From contig NW_013547002.1 of the NCBI RefSeq assembly GCF_000711695.1, forward strand, positions 62,001 to 126,000: 64,000 nt of DNA, written 5' to 3'. The stretch is from Tilletiaria anomala UBC 951. Lineage: Eukaryota; Basidiomycota; Exobasidiomycetes; Georgefischeriales; Tilletiariaceae. A program made the translations under genes and the position numbers. Under the pieces are notes generated by a model. The model was not told where the DNA came from, ran no database searches, and saw nothing but the letters and a program-made list of their open reading frames with translations. Position 1 is the stretch's first letter; each line of letters starts with the position of its first letter. Below are positions 59,159-64,000 of the stretch, piece after piece.

Positions 59159-61752
59159 TTATGTTCCAGAGAGCGAAGAGCCAGTGCCTTGCTCAGAATA
59201 GACCACCGTTGAGACACGGTCACAATGATGACTCACGAGACGATTGCCGGTAATGGGCGCAACCGAAACGACCTGCGCGGCCGGTGAGAAGGACGCGGGC
59301 GAGACCGCGGCAAGCCTGAAGCGCACAGCACCTTCAACGGTGCTGTTGGTGGTATTGGTGCTGGTGCTGACGACAATGGACGATGTTGTGCTATCCCTGC
59401 TGGAGGTCTCAGATGTGATGGCCGTGGAAGAGTTGGTGCTGTTGGAAGAGACGGATGCCGCCGTAGCGCCAGTGCTGCTGCCACGCGACGACGGATAGGT
59501 CGTGGTGGCAAAGGTGAGGGGGTAGTTGGGCTGAGAACTGACGCATGAGCTCGATCCCGATGGGGGAACAAACGCTTTCTGTGTCGGGTTCGACGGGATC
59601 GATCCCTGCTGAGCGGCATCCTTGTATGACCAGTCGCGCCTGCTGAACGTCTTCCAGCTCCAGAAGATCCAGCCATTGTTGGTGCCCGACTCGTACGCAT
59701 TGACCTGTGCCTCGAAAAATTGGCGCACGAAGATATTCCACGTGGGGCTGTTGAGCGAGTTGATGTTGTCAGCCATAGTGGCGTATGAGCAATTGGTGCA
59801 GTTCGTCGCCAGACTCCACTCGCCGACAATGACGGGGCGGCTACTCGACGTGGAGCCGATCGTGCTGGCGAGGTCACAGGCCTTGCTGATGTGGCCGGAG
59901 GGCGTGAGGTTGTTCAGTGGCACCCAGGCCTGGTACTGGTGCGTATCCTGCATGCACGTGCCGCTCGGGTAGGTGCTCGTCTCCGAGTAGTACTGATCCC
60001 AGCTAGAGAGCGACTGGAAGCCGTAGTGCATGACAATCGTGGGCACGTATGATGCGGAGCCCGTGACAGCTCCGCGAACGGCGAGATGGGCTTGCTTGTA
60101 GAAGTTGGCAATGTACGACTGCGACAGGGCCGACGTGTACGTGATCGGCTCATTGATCAGCTCGATCGCCTTTACGATGCCGCCGTACTGCGGGTCATTA
60201 ACGTCGAGCTGTGTCATGGTAATGAGCGCGGAGATGGTGCGTGTCATGTTCTGCGTGGCGTTCAGCGCAGCGGCATAGCCGATAGCGCCCTGTCGACCGC
60301 CATTATCGAATCCATTGACGGACCCGGGGGCAGTGTGCAAGTCGAGCAGAACGTCCAGACCGTGATTTTTAGCGGACAGGATGGCCTGGCTGAGGTACCC
60401 GAGCGGGATCGAAGTCGGGATAGCGCCGTAGCCGAGGTACGGCTCGGCGGTGCTGACGTTGAAGAACCAGTGCGACACGGGGATGCGGACCGTGTTGAGG
60501 CCCAACGCTGCGATCTGCGCAAGGTCATCGTCGGTCATCCACGTGGACCAGTGGTCGATGAGCAGAGATTGCAGCGTAGATGTGCCCCCCAAGTCGGCAC
60601 TGGTGTTGTAGTAAGCAGCGGTGAGCGTTCACTCGTCGTTGGCGCCAGCAGCTTGTAGCGCCGGGTGAACATGCCCGGGTTCATCCATGCCTCAATGACG
60701 AACCAGTTACCGAGGTTGACCCCGCGCACCTTCGTCCTCACGCCAAACTTGGCTGGCGGAGGTAATTTCTCGATGACCTTGAAGCTGTAGACTTGCAGAC
60801 GGTTACCAGCTCCACATTATTCGGAACTGTTGGAGCTGCATCGCATGTTGCAATCTGCGCCTGTTGCGAGGGTCGCGGTTTATGCGACGCTGTTTCCGCA
60901 GTTTGGAGGTCACGGAAGCCAACGAAGAGTGGATCAAATCGACGGTCTTTGCGAAGGTAGAAGGGAAGGCAGTGGAGTCCACTCACAGCACTCGTTGCCA
61001 TTTTCGGCACCAGCAATAGAGTATCCCTTCTGCTGGCAGCTCGAGAGGCACTTCTCAATGGTGTTGCTGGAAAGTGGGTTGGTAAAGGAGACAGAACGTG
61101 CGGATATAGGGTCGGTCCAGCAGCCGGCGTACTTGAAGCTACCACGAGCCTTGGCCGTGTTGTTGCTCATCGATGGGGCGATTGTGCTATAGAGACTGTG
61201 GGATGGAACGAGTGAAGGGTCGGTGCGAGTGTGATCAGTCGTTGTGGCAACGGTCAAGGCAACGAAGATAAGAAGAAATTGTTCACTTTATGCGGTTACC
61301 GCTGCCGCACTGCTGACTTGCATTCCCTGCGCAGCTGGTCGTGCAACCACTTGAGGCGGGTGCACCCATCGAGGCAATCTTATTGCCGCACCAGCACACC
61401 TTTCCGTATCTGAGGTGAAATAGAAGACATGCCGCCGAGTTAATACAGATACTGGCGTAGCTTCTCGCTCCGTTCCTTCACAACCTATCGAGGGTACTCA
61501 CTCTAGGCCAGCATAGGTGTACCCTGCGTTTGAGCACTTGGTCTGACATGACCCGACCGTGGTGGAACTACTGCTGTGGATTTTCTTGCTGAGGGTCCTG
61601 GTACTAGTGCTGTCCGTGTAGCATCCGAGGTTGTACCAAGTCGCTGCGCGAGACTCGGGCTGCTGCGCTTGTTGAAGCGCTATGGCTGCAGCCGGTGCAG
61701 CGCATGCCGAGCTACCGCTGAGGGCAAGGACAGCGATGAGGCTCGCCAGCAT
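59159..61752 (-). pseudogene. Decayed WSC-WSC-GH5 exo-beta-1,3-glucanase gene
   Basis: The order is clear. A signal peptide (MLASLIAVLALSGSSACAA) starts at 61752 and a first WSC domain is complete over exons 61752-61502 and 61409-61287. A second WSC domain begins in exon 61186-60987. A GH5 domain starts KVRGVNLGNWFVIEAW near 60735 and continues to about 59500, with the acid/base Glu in ELINEP and the nucleophile Glu in VGEW. A Ser/Thr-rich tail follows. Between 60986 and 60600 the gene is broken. Where the second WSC should resume (YCGNS) the expected acceptor reads AA. Two TAA codons lie in its frame before CGAGNRLQVYSF. In GH5 a one-base frame change follows PGMF, and a TGA stands where homologues have the Trp of DEWT. 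A 71-nt intron with a weak GTTCAC donor could bypass the last two, but not the WSC lesions. WSC domains bind glucan, and the enzyme would trim wall beta-glucan. Confidence 0.75.
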
Positions 61753-64000
61753 GCTGACGGCGATCCTGGAATAACACCAAACCGTTTACCGTTAGGGAGA
61801 ATGTCAGGACGGAATCTGTCAGGTCGCCGAGCAGTGCAGATAAGTGGCGATGGTAACCCGCGCACCTGGGCAAGAAATGGGCAGAATCAGGCGGGGCTTC
61901 GGGCAGCAGCTGGGGGAAGTCAGCCATGGAGCTCATCTCGTGCAACGGGTTATGTACACCATCGATGCTCGATGCTTGGCCAGTACCGCTTTCATAATCA
62001 GCAGTGGGGACTTTGGAACCACGACATGGTTTCCACTTTTCCAGGTAGACAAGAGTCGGGCCGGGAAGCTGGGGCTGCACTGGCACTTTCACTGCTGCGG
62101 GCGTTCGTCGGGGCAATCGCGTGACAGGTGTGATGGGACCGGATTGAGATTCCATGGGACGACACGGCAAAGACTATGCATGGGCAGACATCAAGGACTG
62201 CGTCCTGATTTGCCCTGGTGAGGGTCCTCAAGTGCGTCAGGAAAACCCCGCAAGATGTGTCGTTGGGGCGACCTGCTGGTGAGAGACTGGAGGGAGACAA
62301 GCACAAGTCCTGTGTGGTGGCTGATGGCTGATGCAACGGCACCTGGGGGAGTCGGCACTGATATGGTGGATGGATCTCGAAATAAATAGAGAAGAGGGGT
62401 TTAAGACTCAACGCCGACGACGATCTCCTGCAAGCGAACAGCCAACGGGGCTAAAGCCACTGTGCGTTTCATGGACACTTTCGTAGGCGAGGGATTTGAC
62501 TGTTGCCAAGAAATTTCAAGAGCTGGGAGTCTGGGAAGCATCAACAACGCGGTGGCTTCCAAGTTGGAGAGGCTTTCCTTTTCAAAACCCGCGCTCACCT
62601 GGCTCTCCTTCATAATACTGTCCAGACCGTCGAGACGCTCGTGAGCCCAAACGTCGAGTCAAGAACTGGAGGCGTGAGCGAAGCGGGACAGCCGTCCAAC
62701 ATTCAAAGCGGCCGGGACAAGCTCTGTGGAAGAACGACGAGCTGCGTATTACGTGAGACTGATACTGTTGCTGAAACACTGAAGATGCGGGTGCAACGAG
62801 GTCTCAAGCATTTCACGAACTTGGCGGAGGTGGCCTTGTTCACTTCTTGCCCCCGCATCAGTTGTTTTGGCACGTGGAGAATGAAGATGTTCCAGTCACT
62901 TTGCCCAGTTCCAGTCCGATCAACCGTAAGCGGAGTAGAGCAGAGAGCCAACCGAACATTTGAAGACCTTGGCACTTGTCATCTGATCTCTGACACTCAC
63001 CTGTCTATTGACTGTGCAGTTTATTGTATCTCCATGTTCGTAAGTTGAGGTGTTGAGGAAGGGTGAGGATACATTGCCCGGAGAGAATGCCTGACGCCTA
63101 ACACCCAATAAGGATTTCTGGACTGCTGATCTGGTGAGCACTGGCGAGTACCGAAGATGCTGAGATCTCTAGAGTCTCGCTGAGGCGCTAAACAGGAGAG
63201 GTTCGCAGAATCCCTCGATGTGGTGAGTTTGCCACATACTGACATCATCATCGCGCGTAAGAATCTTTCGTAACAATGTCCTAAACTCGTAACATGTCCC
63301 TTCCTTGAATATATCCGTTCCTCCTCGGGGGTAGCGCAGTGACAGGCTTCGGATCTGGCTTGGCCCGTTGCTCTACATGCGATTTTTCGTGGGGCAGGAA
63401 GGGTAGGCGTAGTCTGACGTGCTCACATGAACCTAGAACCAGTGACCGGTGGGCAGGCCCCGAGATAGAACCTTTAGTTTTTCGAGCCCAGCTCGTCGCT
63501 CCCGTGCTCATTCGTGCTGCTGCTCACCCGAAACAAGGTCGATCCGTTCACATGAGGGGTTGCAACCAATCAGGTTATCATACACACGTACGTATATCTG
63601 CTCTTCGGTACAAATATGCATTTTGCATACACAAAGGAGGCCCTCATAGCCTCAAACCACACCAAAGCCCCGGAATGGCCACTTGCACTCGGCATTTGAA
63701 GAGGACAAGGCGCATCGGCGAGAGCTATCATACAGACGAGTGCCCGGTAGAATCATCCTGTGGCCGCATCGCCCATCCCTCGTGTTCATTCATATGACCT
63801 CATCCTGCATCTCGAGACGTGATCCGCAGTTCGCAAAGTCATCACTTGTCTTTTGTATGGTGGCCCAGTGCAACAGCGGGAACGCTGGCACCTCAGTACA
63901 CAAGGTGCAGTGCCGTTTGCCAGCTGTAACTGCCTCCTTGGATGTGGGCGGGCGTCCCGCCTCACGCGTATGGAGCACATGCACTGCCGTTCCATCATTT
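61753..64000. other. Right-end interval without a recognised gene
   Basis: No complete gene is recognised. Weak coding islands on the minus strand at 62401-62613 and about 62705-63140 are listed separately. The rest shows only short overlapping frames. A gene whose 5' part lies beyond the right edge cannot be excluded. Confidence 0.45.
62401..63140 (-). other. Possible unrecognised multi-exon gene or remnant
   Basis: Several stretches of one strand look coding: LLGVRRQAFSPGNVSSPFLN followed by a good GTGAGT donor near 63000, then TVDRTGTGQSDWNIFILHV, then a final stretch near 62600-62401 (SNLEATALLMLPRLPALE through LQEIVVGVES, stop at 62401). I could not join them with consistent splice phases, and no signal peptide or family is visible. 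It may be a fast-evolving secreted protein gene or a relic, like its neighbour. Confidence 0.25.

Noticed and set aside
60580-60700. A 33-nt intron (GTGAAC..ACCAG) that would remove the TGA in the GH5 domain
   Set aside because: It is shorter than any other intron in the window and would not restore the frame change just upstream; a 71-nt alternative or true decay is more likely.

Overview
The window looks like nuclear DNA from a basidiomycete fungus, possibly Ustilaginomycotina (an inference from protein character, not from a search). It is moderately GC-rich, and most genes carry short GT-AG introns (about 59-121 nt), often near the 5' end. Ras, TRK, eIF4G, GCN1, apyrase and MICOS genes of fungal type are scattered without operon logic. 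I could not recognise any tRNA, rRNA, CRISPR array, transposon or viral element.

Layout, left to right. A serine/threonine-rich single-pass membrane protein (-) runs off the left edge. After a gene-poor 2.9 kb come a PINX1/PXR1 G-patch protein (+), 3-ketoacyl-CoA reductase IFA38 (-), the Sm-like protein LSM4 (+) and a seven-exon eIF4G (-). A 6.6 kb stretch with no recognisable gene follows, up to a Pcl-type cyclin (+). Then come an apyrase of the YND1 type (+), a Ras GTPase (+), EMC3 (+) and the potassium transporter TRK1 (-), which is head-to-head with the very large translation regulator GCN1 (+). Next are an FGGY sugar kinase (-), the spliceosome protein CWC15 (-), a secreted double-psi beta-barrel protein (+), an unrecognised protein with an acidic-aromatic tail (-), a 77-residue DUF4536/DMAC1-like membrane protein (-), MIC10 with an unusual C-terminal extension (-) and a decayed WSC-WSC-GH5 glucanase gene (-). 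The last 2.2 kb holds only weak coding islands.

Functions fall into housekeeping groups: translation and its control (eIF4G, GCN1), RNA processing (LSM4, CWC15, PINX1), the endomembrane system (IFA38, EMC3, apyrase), growth signalling and cell cycle (Ras, cyclin), ion uptake (TRK1), mitochondrial inner membrane (MIC10, DUF4536) and cell wall or secretion (DPBB protein, WSC-GH5 remnant, left-edge protein). Splice structures were worked out by hand from GT..AG sites, reading-frame continuity and remembered family sequence. Every complete model listed with exon coordinates sums to a whole number of codons.

The most unusual items are the WSC-GH5 gene with several separate lesions inside otherwise recognisable domains, MIC10 with an apolipoprotein/LEA-like amphipathic tail about 30 bp from a second tiny mitochondrial-type gene's promoter region (the two coding regions are 80 bp apart), a GC-AG intron in ras, the 6.6 kb desert between eIF4G and the cyclin, and a secreted DPBB protein with two Lys-Arg sites and a histidine-rich linker.
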